Assembly (NCBI GenBank): GCA_023396555.1
Contig: JAEWWC010000014.1
Location: 1 to 39,768 of the forward strand
Length of the DNA: 39,768 bases
Source: Bacillota bacterium
GTDB taxonomy: Bacteria > Bacillota > Clostridia > Christensenellales > SZUA-584
Reading direction: 5' to 3'
The notes under the pieces were generated by a model. It ran no database searches and was not told where the DNA came from. It was given only the letters and a program-made list of their open reading frames with translations. Positions 24,351 through 32,437 of the stretch are shown in pieces; position 1 is the first letter of the stretch; each line of letters opens with the position of its first letter. The translations under genes were made by a program, and so were the position numbers.

Positions 24351-24725
24351 TCAAGTGGTTTTTATCAGCTTGTTTCCGCATTTGGAACACTTGATGGCGA
24401 CCTTTCCCTTTCCCCGCGGCACCCGCAGCTTCTGGCCGCACTGGGGGCACTTAAATATCCTGTACTGCTTGTTCTGCTGCCGCCGCGCATTAAGTTTATA
24501 ATACCACGTTTTGATATTATTAACCAGCTTCATCAACATGAAATTTTCCCTGCGCCGCCTGTCGATATTCCTTGAAAACATGCGCCAAACCGCCACGCCG
24601 GTCAGCGTCAGCGATATGACAAACATATATGTCCATGGCACGAAGCTCAAAACAAGCGCCAGCAGCATCAAGGCCAGGGATAGCTGATCGGGACCGTTGC
24701 GCCCGATAAACATCCGTCCAAACAT
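24351..24725 (-). CDS. Small membrane protein with C-terminal zinc ribbon
   Basis: A 124-residue protein with two N-terminal hydrophobic helices forming a hairpin (about 14-50), a long basic helix rich in Arg, Asn and Lys (about 50-90), and a C-terminal zinc ribbon with CPQCG and CSKCG separated by a basic loop (LRVPRGKGKVAIK). Similar uncharacterised proteins are common in Clostridia. The basic linker and ribbon face the cytoplasm and could bind nucleic acid or protein. ATG 24725 is chosen because AAGGGG lies 10 bases upstream; the in-frame GTG at 24734 is too close to it. It lies between the PHP and DUF1858 genes in the same direction. Confidence 0.85.
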   Translation of the reverse strand: MFGRMFIGRNGPDQLSLALMLLALVLSFVPWTYMFVISLTLTGVAVWRMFSRNIDRRRRENFMLMKLVNNIKTWYYKLNARRQQNKQYRIFKCPQCGQKLRVPRGKGKVAIKCSKCGNKLIKTT

Positions 24726-24765
24726 TGTCTTCACCCCTTAAAAAGTCACGGTAACCACGCCGGTC

Positions 24766-25455
24766 TCATGCGCCGCACGTCACGATCAGCTCCGGCGTCC
24801 TCACCCTTTTATAGAACTCAAGGAAGTCCGCCACGCTGCCCAAGTCCTCCGGCAGCATGATCCCCGCCCGGCCAATGTCCCCTTCCATATGCACATCCCC
24901 GCCGGCGATCACCATAATATCGTTTTCTTGAGCAAACTTTAAGGCCAGCCTGTTCCGGCTTATGCCGCGCGGCTGCGCGTTGACGATCTCAATGCCGTCA
25001 AAATACGCCGGGTTTTCGGGCGATAACCCGAAGCGGTACGGATGCGCCTGAAAAACGAGAAACCCGTTTTCGTGCATCTTGGCGTAGAAATCGGGCGTGG
25101 ACAGCCTGTAAAACGGACCCGTTTCGATGAGAAATTGCTCATCCGGTCCGTATACGAGGAACTCAAACGGCGAATCCTCCAGCTGTACCTCCAGCCCCAG
25201 AAACACCTTGACCCCCACTTCGTCCCCGCGGCGTTTTGCCGCGCGGTACCCCGCCAGATACCTTTCCGCCTTTTCCTCCCAGGGAAAGGACTCCAAATAA
25301 CCCCGTTCAAAAAACCGCGAATAGAAGTGATCGGTGATAAACGTACCGGCATAGCCGGCCTTCTTCATGCCGTCCACGATCTCCTCGGCCGTCAGCACGC
25401 CGCACGGGCTCGTTTCCGCCGTGTGACAATGCGTTTCAAACTGGCAGAACCTCAT
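24766..25455 (-). CDS. PHP-domain metal-dependent phosphoesterase
   Basis: A 229-residue PHP protein. The metal-binding motifs are ETHCHTAETSPCG at the N-terminus, ITDH, QAHPYR, and the closing AGGDVHMEGDIG with Asp and His ligands. PHP enzymes hydrolyse phosphate esters such as histidinol phosphate, nucleotide 3',5'-bisphosphates or nucleic acid ends; the substrate cannot be assigned, but residues like NAQPRGISRNRLALKFAQE fit the small-molecule PHP group. ATG 25455 with GAGG nine bases upstream is preferred over the in-frame ATG 25479. It is first in the run of minus-strand genes ending with the flavodiiron protein. Confidence 0.87.
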   Translation of the reverse strand: MRFCQFETHCHTAETSPCGVLTAEEIVDGMKKAGYAGTFITDHFYSRFFERGYLESFPWEEKAERYLAGYRAAKRRGDEVGVKVFLGLEVQLEDSPFEFLVYGPDEQFLIETGPFYRLSTPDFYAKMHENGFLVFQAHPYRFGLSPENPAYFDGIEIVNAQPRGISRNRLALKFAQENDIMVIAGGDVHMEGDIGRAGIMLPEDLGSVADFLEFYKRVRTPELIVTCGA

Positions 25456-25591
25456 GTTTACCTCATTACCATCATACACAAAAGATGGGACTAAAATATT
25501 AATAAAGTGCGTGTTTCACACATTGTTTACAATAGATAAGATTAAATCCCCACCGCCGCCCTTGTCAAGACGCAAGACTGCCCGATTAAAA

Positions 25592-25620
25592 CGAAAAAGC
25601 CGCATCTTTGGACGCAGCTT
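25592..25620 (-). terminator. Terminator of the ABC exporter operon
   Basis: On the minus strand AAGCTGC (25620-25614) pairs with GCGGCTT (25603-25597), one G-T pair included, followed by TTTCG. It lies about 240 bases beyond the last ABC gene. Confidence 0.65.
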
Positions 25621-25785
25621 CTTCTATTTTTAATGTATCGCGGGTAACATTGTGGTAGCCCACAAATTCCATGGCGCGGCCTGATGGCCCCGAAGGTATA
25701 TCCCGGACGCATCTCAAACGTCACAACAGCACGTCAGCTACGCCTCATCTCGGATCCTTAGCCACCATAATCCAAAGTGTGTTTT

Positions 25786-25829
25786 GTTACTTTTTAAAAA
25801 GTAACAGGGGTGCGGGGGCAGCGCCCCCG
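25786..25829 (-). repeat. Two-hairpin dispersed repeat, copy 2 (3' of the ABC operon)
   Basis: On the minus strand CGGGGGC-GCT-GCCCCCG (25829-25813) is followed by a linker GCACCCCT and the perfect 20-bp palindrome GTTACTTTTTAAAAAGTAAC (25805-25786). The first 25 bases align with copy 1 at 6376-6400 (18 of 25 identical). It begins 34 bases after the stop of the ABC gene, sense orientation. Confidence 0.75.
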
Positions 25830-25863
25830 TGACCTTGACCTTATAGTTTCCTACCCTGCCCGC

Positions 25864-27912
25864 TTACACCGCCGCCCCCGCAAACTGGCTGTTGTACAAG
25901 TCGGCATAGAAGCCGTTCTGCGCCATCAGCTGCGCGTGGTTGCCCTGCTCGATGATACGCCCCTCGTTCATCACGAGTATTGTGGACGCGTTGCGTATCG
26001 TGGACAGCCGGTGCGCGATCACGAAGTTGGTGCGCCCCTTCATCAGCGCGATCATCGCGTTCTGTATATACGCCTCGGTGCGCGTATCCACGCTGCTCGT
26101 CGCCTCGTCCAGTATCAGCACCGGCGGGTCGGCCAGCAGCGCCCGCGCGATGGTGATCAGCTGCCGCTGCCCTTGCGATATGTTGGACGCCTCCTCGTTC
26201 AGCACCGTGTCGTAGCCGTCCGGCAGCGTGCGAATGAAGTGATCCGCGTGCGCCATCTTCGCCGCGCGGTAAATCTCCTCGTCGGTCGCGTCCGCTCTGC
26301 CGTATTTAATGTTCTCGTATATCGTGCCGCCGAACAGCCAGGTATCCTGCAGCACCATGCCGAACTGTTTGCGCAGGTCCTCGCGCGGCAGCGTACGGAT
26401 ATCCACGCCGTCCACCGATATGCTGCCTTCGTCCACGTCGTAGAAGCGCATCAACAGGTTCACCAGCGTCGTTTTGCCTGCGCCCGTCGGCCCCACGATG
26501 GCCACCACGTCGCCCGGCTTCACGGTGAGGTTCATGTCCTTGATGATGGTCACGCCCGGGTTATAGCCGAACGACACATGGTCGAAATGCACAGCGCCCT
26601 TGGGGAACTCGATCACGTTGTCATGGCTATCCGCTGGCATTTCCTCCTCGTCCAGCACCTCGAACACGCGCTCCGCCGCGGCCACGGTGGACTGCAGCGT
26701 GTTGGCGATCTGTGCCACCTGCATCAGCGGCTGCGTAAACTGCCGCGAATACTGTATGAACGCCTGCACATCGCCGATGGTGATCTGGCCGTTGATGACC
26801 ATGATACCGCCCACCGCGCACACGACCACGTAAACCAGGTTGCTCACAAAGTTCATCAGCGGCATCATGATACCGGAGAGGAACTGAGCCTTCCAGCCCA
26901 CCGTATACAGCCGCTCGTTGATCTCGTCAAACTTGGCGACGCTCTCCGCTTCCTTGCCGAACGCCTTTACCACGGTATGCGCGCCGTACATCTCCTCCAC
27001 ATGGCCGTTGACATGGCCGATCTCCTGCTGCTGCCCCTTGAAAAACTTTTGCGACTTCTTCACGATGATCTGTATCAGCACGAAGCTCATCGGCAGCGCT
27101 ACCAACGCCACCAGCGTGATCACCCATGAGATGGTGAACATCATCACGAGTATGCCCACCAGCATCACCGCGGAAGATATCACCTGCGTCAGCCCCTGCG
27201 AGAGCGTGGTGGATATCGTGTCGATATCGTTGGTCACGCGCGACAGTATCTCGCCGTGCGTACGGCCGTCAAAGTACCTGAGCGGCAGCCTGCTAAGCTT
27301 CTCGTCCACCTGCCGCCGCATGTCGTATACCACCTGCTGCGACGTCTTGGCCATCACGAAGTTCATGATGAAGGTGAACAGCCCGCTGATCAGATACAGT
27401 ATAATCACGGTCAGCAGTATTCCGCCGATCTTCGCGAAATCTATCTTCTGTGCGCTGGCCGCCTGAAACTTCTGGTACGCCTCTTGCAGCACCGCCACGT
27501 TCTCCGGCTTCGTCATGTCCACGTTCTGCTGGATAACCGCCATGATCTCGTCCTGCGGTATCTCTCCGCTGCTGATCTGGTCAACCACATCCGCGGGCAG
27601 TATCTCCTTCAGTTCAGTAAACGCCTCCACCTTGGCGGACATCGGCGCAAACAGCTCCGTCGTCGCCTGCCCCAAAATCTTGGGGCCGAATATCGAGAAC
27701 ACCGCGCTGCCGATCGCCGTAACGATCACGATGGCCAGCGCCACCTTGTGCAAAGTCAGATACTTCACCAGCCGCGCAAACCCCGACTTGAAGTTCTTCG
27801 CCTTCTCTACCGGCATGCCGTGTCCGTGGCCGCCCGGCCCGCCGGAGCCGCGTCCGCGCCCTCTGCCCGCCGGCATACCCTTGCTGCCTGTATCTTTATT
27901 CGTCTCACTCAT
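25864..27912 (-). CDS. ABC exporter half-transporter with the catalytic NBD-B and degenerate signature
   Basis: A 682-residue fused permease-ATPase, second subunit of a heterodimeric multidrug-type exporter. The N-terminus is Gly/Arg/His-rich (about 1-35). Six membrane helices follow, with an extra acidic loop of about 85 residues between TM1 and TM2 that faces outside. The ATPase domain has Walker A GPTGAGKTT (about 473), Walker B VLILDEATSSVD with the catalytic Glu, and H-loop IAHRLST, but its signature is ISQGQ in place of LSGGQ. It complements the partner subunit, whose Walker B and H-loop are altered. ATG 27912 overlaps the partner's stop (ATGA). Typical relatives are BmrCD, LmrCD and TM287/288. 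The substrate is unknown. Confidence 0.93.
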   Translation of the reverse strand: MSETNKDTGSKGMPAGRGRGRGSGGPGGHGHGMPVEKAKNFKSGFARLVKYLTLHKVALAIVIVTAIGSAVFSIFGPKILGQATTELFAPMSAKVEAFTELKEILPADVVDQISSGEIPQDEIMAVIQQNVDMTKPENVAVLQEAYQKFQAASAQKIDFAKIGGILLTVIILYLISGLFTFIMNFVMAKTSQQVVYDMRRQVDEKLSRLPLRYFDGRTHGEILSRVTNDIDTISTTLSQGLTQVISSAVMLVGILVMMFTISWVITLVALVALPMSFVLIQIIVKKSQKFFKGQQQEIGHVNGHVEEMYGAHTVVKAFGKEAESVAKFDEINERLYTVGWKAQFLSGIMMPLMNFVSNLVYVVVCAVGGIMVINGQITIGDVQAFIQYSRQFTQPLMQVAQIANTLQSTVAAAERVFEVLDEEEMPADSHDNVIEFPKGAVHFDHVSFGYNPGVTIIKDMNLTVKPGDVVAIVGPTGAGKTTLVNLLMRFYDVDEGSISVDGVDIRTLPREDLRKQFGMVLQDTWLFGGTIYENIKYGRADATDEEIYRAAKMAHADHFIRTLPDGYDTVLNEEASNISQGQRQLITIARALLADPPVLILDEATSSVDTRTEAYIQNAMIALMKGRTNFVIAHRLSTIRNASTILVMNEGRIIEQGNHAQLMAQNGFYADLYNSQFAGAAV

Positions 27913-29636
27913 GCCAGTTCCTCCTGCCCCAGCTGCGACGATACGATCTCGCGATACGTCTCACAGCCGCCCATTAGCTGCTTATGCCGACCCTGTCCGG
28001 CCACCTTTCCTTCATCCAACACGATGATGTTGTCCGCGTTCATCACGGTGCTCACCCGCTGTGCGACAATGATCACCGTTGCGTCCGTGGTCTCATCAGC
28101 CAGCGCCTGCCGCAGCTTCGCGTCCGTCTTGAAGTCCAGCGCCGAGAAGCTGTCGTCGAATATATACACCTCCGGCTTTCTGACCAGCGCCCGTGCGATG
28201 GACAGCCGCTGCTTCTGGCCTCCCGAGAAGTTGGTACCGTCCTGCGCCACCGGCGCTTCGATGCCCTCCTCCAGACCGGATACGAACTCCTCCGCCTGTG
28301 CGGTGTGCAGCGCGGCCCTTATCTCCTCGTCCGTCGCGTCCTCTTTGCCGTAGCGGATATTTCCGGCAATGGTGCCGCTCACCAGGCTCACCTTCTGCGG
28401 CACAAAGCCGATGATCTGACGCAGCGCCTCCTGCGGATAGTCCTTTACGTCCACGCCGTCCACCAGTACCTGGCCCTCGCCCGTGTCGTAGAACCGCGGT
28501 ATCAGCTTCACGAGTGTCGACTTGCCGGAGCCCGTGCTGCCGATAATTGCCGTCACCTCTCCCGGCTTCGCCGTAAAGGATATGCCGGATATCGCCGGTT
28601 CCTGCGCGCCATGGTAGCTGAAGCCGACATTCTTAAATTCCACCTGTCCCTTCAGCGTCGTCACCGGCGCTTTGTCCGTGCTGTCCTTCACGCTGGATTC
28701 CAACGCGAATATCTCGTTGATGCGTTCGGCGGACGCCTGCGCCCGCGGCAGCATGACGAACATCATCGTCGCCATGATCAGCGCGAACATCACCTGCATC
28801 ACATACTGCTGAAACGCCATCAGGTCACCCACCTGCGTTTCGCCGGTGTCCACCAGATGCCCGCCGAACCACAGCACCGCCACCGTCGCGAGGTTTAGCA
28901 CCACCATGATGGCGGGGAACATCAGGCTCATCCAGCGGTGCGCCGTGACGGACGTATTGGTCAGGTCAGCGTTGGCCTCGTCAAAACGCTGCTGCTCGTA
29001 TTCCGTCTTGTTGAACGCACGGATTACGCGCATGCCCATGAGGTTCTCGCGCAGCACCAGGTTCACCCGGTCTATCTTCTTCTGCAGTGACTTGAACAGC
29101 GGCATCACCTTGAGAGCGATCGCGAGTATCACCGCCGACATCAGCACGATGATCACCACGATCAGCCACGAGAGCCCCGCGTCCTTCTGCAGCGCCATCA
29201 CGATGCCGCCTGCCGCCGTAATGGGCGCTGCCAGCAGCATCGAGAGTATCATCACCATCACGTTCATGATCTGCGTCACGTCGTTGGTGGACCGCGTGAT
29301 CAGCGACGCCGTGCCGATCTTGTCAAACTCGCCCAGCGAGTAGCCCTCCACCGTCTTGAATATGTCCCGCCGGATGTCCTTCGCAAAACCAACCGCCGTT
29401 TTGGACGAATAGAGCCGCGCCAGCACCGTGCACACCGTCACAACCAGCGTGTAGCCCAGCATGATAAGACCTGTTTGTATGATGAGTCCGATGTCCTTGC
29501 CCACCACGCCCTTGTTCACAATGTCGGACATGAGGTTGGGCAGATAAAGCTGGGAGAGCGCCTGCACCGTGGTCAGCAGCACCACGGCCAGAGCCTGCCA
29601 TTTGTAGGGCTTTAAATACCTAAAAAGTTTTCCCAT
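27909..29636 (-). CDS. ABC exporter half-transporter with degenerate nucleotide site
   Basis: A 575-residue permease-ATPase, first gene after the TetR regulator. Six N-terminal helices, then an ATPase domain with Walker A GSTGSGKST (about 365) and intact signature FSGGQKQRLSIARAL. Walker B ends in IFDDSFSALD, with Asp instead of the catalytic Glu, and the switch histidine is Gln (VAQRVST). In the heterodimer this half therefore supplies a non-hydrolytic site, while its good signature completes the partner's active site. AAAGGAT lies 8 bases before ATG 29636. Export of hydrophobic compounds or peptides is likely by family; regulation through the upstream TetR gene is likely by position. Confidence 0.93.
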   Translation of the reverse strand: MGKLFRYLKPYKWQALAVVLLTTVQALSQLYLPNLMSDIVNKGVVGKDIGLIIQTGLIMLGYTLVVTVCTVLARLYSSKTAVGFAKDIRRDIFKTVEGYSLGEFDKIGTASLITRSTNDVTQIMNVMVMILSMLLAAPITAAGGIVMALQKDAGLSWLIVVIIVLMSAVILAIALKVMPLFKSLQKKIDRVNLVLRENLMGMRVIRAFNKTEYEQQRFDEANADLTNTSVTAHRWMSLMFPAIMVVLNLATVAVLWFGGHLVDTGETQVGDLMAFQQYVMQVMFALIMATMMFVMLPRAQASAERINEIFALESSVKDSTDKAPVTTLKGQVEFKNVGFSYHGAQEPAISGISFTAKPGEVTAIIGSTGSGKSTLVKLIPRFYDTGEGQVLVDGVDVKDYPQEALRQIIGFVPQKVSLVSGTIAGNIRYGKEDATDEEIRAALHTAQAEEFVSGLEEGIEAPVAQDGTNFSGGQKQRLSIARALVRKPEVYIFDDSFSALDFKTDAKLRQALADETTDATVIIVAQRVSTVMNADNIIVLDEGKVAGQGRHKQLMGGCETYREIVSSQLGQEELA

Positions 29637-29668
29637 AGCTATCCTTTCTTCTAAAAAAATTAAAATTT

Positions 29669-30232
29669 CTATTTCTCCAGAACACTGATAATTTTATCCA
29701 GCATCCAGTCAAAATACCTGTCATCCTTCTCCTCGAGCCCCATTCCATGCATCCCTCTGAAAAAGTATCCCATAATGTTCGTGGTGTAGAGCTTCATCGC
29801 CATTTCAGGCTCCGCGTTCAAATGCCCTGCCTCCTGCATCGCCGTGAAATACCTCAGCAGGCTGTGAAGCGCATGCTGCTCATTTTTGCGTGCGTCCATC
29901 TCAGGCGGGGATTCACGGAATTTGTCGCGCATCACCATCCGTATCAGTGGCGCATTCTTCTTATAAGTACTGAGCATATCATAACCGATATGCTTCAAAT
30001 CGGTCCGCAAGTCGTATGTCACACCATGTTCCAGATAATCCTCCACCGTGTAAGGGTGCAGGCAGCCGTGCAGCGTTTCGTTAAACAAACTCCTTTTGGA
30101 TTCAAAATGCCGGAACAGCGTCACCTCAGATACGCCCGCCAACGTTGCTATCTCCTTGGTTGTTGCGGCTGCAAACCCTTTTTGCTCAAACAGCTCGCGT
30201 GCCGCCTCCATTATTTTTTCCTTCGTTCCCAT
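29669..30232 (-). CDS. TetR-family repressor of the ABC exporter operon
   Basis: A 187-residue regulator. The helix-turn-helix covers about residues 5-50 (TTKEIATLAGVSEVTLFRHFESK). The C-terminal domain is helical, with several methionines and aromatics that could line a hydrophobic pocket. It is the first gene of the minus-strand unit, 32 bases before the first ABC gene, and a palindromic operator lies 16 bp upstream of its start. The arrangement predicts derepression of regulator and exporter together when a toxic substrate binds. The ligand is unknown. Confidence 0.92.
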   Translation of the reverse strand: MGTKEKIMEAARELFEQKGFAAATTKEIATLAGVSEVTLFRHFESKRSLFNETLHGCLHPYTVEDYLEHGVTYDLRTDLKHIGYDMLSTYKKNAPLIRMVMRDKFRESPPEMDARKNEQHALHSLLRYFTAMQEAGHLNAEPEMAMKLYTTNIMGYFFRGMHGMGLEEKDDRYFDWMLDKIISVLEK

Positions 30233-30247
30233 TTCTCAACCGCCTTA

Positions 30248-30294
30248 GTAAGTAAGTGCTTACTTACATTATCTTATTTATATGCCCAAGTCAA
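30248..30294 (-). promoter_or_regulatory. Promoter and TetR operator of the ABC exporter operon
   Basis: GTAAGTAAG-TG-CTTACTTAC (30248-30267) is a near-perfect palindrome with 9-bp arms, typical in size and style for TetR-family operators. On the minus strand a TTGACT (30294-30289) and GATAAT (30273-30268) lie just upstream, with a short 15-base spacer, so the operator directly follows the -10 box. Confidence 0.8.
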
Positions 30295-30367
30295 TGGTCG
30301 GATACAATGTTCACATTTTATTCAACAATTCTTCCCTTATATTAAGACCATTTACTTCGCGCAAATA

Positions 30368-30396
30368 TTGCACCGCTTGAAACCACACTTTATAAT
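30368..30396 (+). promoter_or_regulatory. Promoter of the NusG-II/Gx/YugP operon
   Basis: TTGCAC (30368-30373), 17-base spacer, TATAAT (30391-30396). The leader to the first gene would be about 100 nt; no riboswitch was recognised in it. Confidence 0.65.
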
Positions 30397-30505
30397 AATG
30401 CTAAGAAATATTAATAGCGTTATGCATACAAGGGTCCTGATGTTATGATGACATAGCGCTGCGGGCTTTATGTTGTGGCCCGGGAAAGAGCATTGATACA
30501 GACGA

Positions 30506-30874
30506 ATGAAACACATCGTAAAAAAAGCGGATATTGTCCTTTTCATACTGCTCATCGCCATCGCGGCGGCGGGCATTTTTGCCATGTCGGGCGCAGGCGC
30601 TGCGGGTGATACCGCTGTGGTGCGGCTGGACGGCAACGTCGTCAAGCGCGTGGACCTCGGCGTCGACCAGACCTTCTGGGTGGGCGACGTGGAACTCACG
30701 GTTAAAGACGGTTCCATTGCGTTCATCGAGTCGGACTGCCCCGGCAAGGAGTGCATCCACGCCGGCTGGCTCCAAAGCCCCGGCTCCAGCGCAGCCTGCC
30801 TGCCCAACCATGTCTCCGTTACCGTCGAAGGAACAGCAGGTGCTCAGCAGGAGGTGGATACCATTGCGGAATAA
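30506..30874 (+). CDS. NusG domain II-containing membrane-anchored protein
   Basis: A 122-residue protein with one N-terminal membrane helix (about 8-28) and an extracytoplasmic NusG-domain-II-like beta fold. The family cysteines are present in ESDCPGKECIHAGWL (Cys78, Cys83) and AACLPNHV (Cys98). In Firmicutes this gene is regularly paired with the Gx membrane protein, as here, and often with ApbE flavin transferase and prenyl diphosphate synthase, which are absent. It is not a transcription factor despite the domain name; its role is unknown. The ribosome binding site before ATG 30506 is weak. Confidence 0.9.
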   Translation: MKHIVKKADIVLFILLIAIAAAGIFAMSGAGAAGDTAVVRLDGNVVKRVDLGVDQTFWVGDVELTVKDGSIAFIESDCPGKECIHAGWLQSPGSSAACLPNHVSVTVEGTAGAQQEVDTIAE

Positions 30875-31433
30875 CAACATGTCGGCCCGCCGCATCGCCA
30901 CCCTCTCCGCGCTGCTCGCCATATCGCTGGTGCTCGCCGTGGTGGAGAACATGCTGGGCGCGTTGATACCGCTGCCTATCCCCGGCGTGAAGCTGGGCCT
31001 CGCCAACATCATATCGATGTTCATACTGACTTATTTTTCGGTGCCTTCGGCGCTCGTCGTGGGGCTGCTGCGCACGTTCCTCGCATCGCTGTTCTCGGGC
31101 GGCCTGGGCATGTTCCTGTATTCCGCGCCCGGCGCTCTGCTCAGCATACTCATGATGGCGGCAGCGATGCACGGAGTCAAGGCACTCAGCCTCGTGGGCA
31201 TATCGATGATCGGCGCGGTCACGCACAACCTATCGCAGGTCTGCGTCGCCGTGCTGCTGACGGGCGAAACCAACCTGTTCTACTACGCATTCGTATTGAT
31301 CGCCGTGGGCGCGGTTTCCGGAACCATCACCGGCATCGTTGCGCACACCACATTTTCGCGCACGGCCGGCGCTTTGAATATTAAAGAGCATGCGCCGCAT
31401 AAACTACAAGCAGATTCGGGAGGTGTCAGATGA
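30864..31433 (+). CDS. Gx transporter-family membrane protein (heptaprenyl diphosphate synthase component I-like)
   Basis: A 189-residue integral membrane protein of five to six helices, with the ECF-S-like LPIPGVKLGLANIISMF segment and repeated small-residue helices. The family name from heptaprenyl diphosphate synthase component I reflects gene neighbourhoods; membrane topology suggests uptake or lipid handling instead. TTG 30864 is chosen because GGAGG (30850-30854) is 9 bases upstream; the next in-frame ATG (30879) is too far. The start overlaps the end of the NusG-II gene and the stop overlaps the YugP start, so translation is coupled along the operon. Confidence 0.85.
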   Translation: MRNNNMSARRIATLSALLAISLVLAVVENMLGALIPLPIPGVKLGLANIISMFILTYFSVPSALVVGLLRTFLASLFSGGLGMFLYSAPGALLSILMMAAAMHGVKALSLVGISMIGAVTHNLSQVCVAVLLTGETNLFYYAFVLIAVGAVSGTITGIVAHTTFSRTAGALNIKEHAPHKLQADSGGVR

Positions 31434-32122
31434 CATATCCGTACTTCTATTGGGACTGGACGATGCTGCTGCTGATCCCCGGCATCATCGTCGCCATCTG
31501 GGCACAGTCCAAGGTAAACCGCACTTACACGACCTACTCAAAAATGCCTGTGATGAGCGGCATCACTGGCCGCGAGATGGCGTCGCGCATACTGTACGCG
31601 AGCGGCCTTCAGCACGTACAGATAAACGTTCAGCAGGGCCGCCTGTCCGACAATTACAACCCGATGAGGCGTACGCTCAACCTCTCGCAGGCCAATTATG
31701 CGGGTAGCTCGGTGGCCGCCGTCGCAATCGCCGCGCACGAGTCCGGCCACGCCTTGCAGCATGGCGCGGGCTACTTTCCTCTGCGCATACGCAGCCTGCT
31801 CGCTCCCGTCGTCAGCTTTGCATCCTACCTGCTGTGGCCGTTGCTGATATTCGGCTTCATGCTGGGCTATTCCAATATCATCTCCGTCGTGGTATACATA
31901 TTCCTCGGCATATTCGTTTTTCAAGTGATCACGCTGCCGGTGGAATACAACGCGTCGCGCCGCGCGATGGCCGCGCTCTCGGCGCAAAACATGCTGACCG
32001 ACGAGGAGTTGTATGGCGCGCGCAAGATGCTGAGCGCCGCCGCGCTCACCTACGTGGCTGCCACGCTGGTCGCGCTGCTCAACGTGCTGCGCTTCGCGAT
32101 GCTGTCCAACCGCCGCCGGTAA
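31430..32122 (+). CDS. YugP-type membrane zinc metallopeptidase
   Basis: A 230-residue membrane protein with an N-terminal helix, the zinc-binding HESGH motif (His103, Glu104, His107) followed by a loop and two to three helices, and the family segment LPVEYNASRRAMAALS, whose Glu may be the third ligand. This is the Zn_peptidase_2/YugP family found across Firmicutes; natural substrates are unknown. Its ATG overlaps the Gx stop (ATGA). It ends with a basic NRRR tail and is followed by a terminator. Confidence 0.93.
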   Translation: MTYPYFYWDWTMLLLIPGIIVAIWAQSKVNRTYTTYSKMPVMSGITGREMASRILYASGLQHVQINVQQGRLSDNYNPMRRTLNLSQANYAGSSVAAVAIAAHESGHALQHGAGYFPLRIRSLLAPVVSFASYLLWPLLIFGFMLGYSNIISVVVYIFLGIFVFQVITLPVEYNASRRAMAALSAQNMLTDEELYGARKMLSAAALTYVAATLVALLNVLRFAMLSNRRR

Positions 32123-32142
32123 CCCTTTCCTATTATCAGCAC

Positions 32143-32179
32143 AGCGCCCATCGGCTATAGCGCCCATCGGGCGCTTTTT
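32143..32179 (+). terminator. Terminator with a duplicated left arm
   Basis: AGCGCCC (32159-32165), loop ATC, GGGCGCT (32169-32175) then TTTT. The 12 bases AGCGCCCATCGG (32159-32170) are directly repeated at 32143-32154, so the right arm can pair with either copy. Confidence 0.85.
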
Positions 32180-32437
32180 CATTGCTGCCGAAGTCGTTGC
32201 GCAGCCATACTTTTTGTTTGCCGGGTTGACCTGAAAACAACCGGGTCGTTTGGATTGTTACACTTAAAAAATTTGCATTTGACTCGCACAAACTCTCAAT
32301 TCCGCGATTTGCTATTGTACATCGCATTTTCAGCTACTATAATGTTAGCTGTTGGAGTTTTTTTGACGTTGATACAAAGCCGACGCGCCCGGATTATTCA
32401 AGAGGCGGCGGGCGGTTAAAATATGAGGAGGAAGTTT
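32180..32437 (+). promoter_or_regulatory. Intergenic region with the transketolase promoter
   Basis: TTGTAC (32315-32320), a 17-base spacer and TATAAT (32338-32343) form a good promoter, giving a leader of about 90 nt. The AT-rich sequence upstream (32240-32310) may be an UP-like region. No other structure was recognised. Confidence 0.7.

Larger units (their letters stand above)
25456..25863. other. Intergenic region holding a terminator and the second two-hairpin repeat
   Basis: No convincing gene. It contains the PHP promoter region (AT-rich, 25470-25550), a minus-strand terminator (25592-25620) and a repeat element (25786-25829). Between 25621 and 25785 I see only short unsupported frames. 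Confidence 0.6.

Noticed and set aside
25542..25724. 60-codon minus-strand frame in the PHP-ABC spacer
   Set aside because: It overlaps the ABC operon terminator and has no ribosome binding site or recognisable motif.
25810..27129. 439-codon plus-strand frame opposite the ABC gene
   Set aside because: Arg/His-rich antisense shadow of a well supported ABC transporter.
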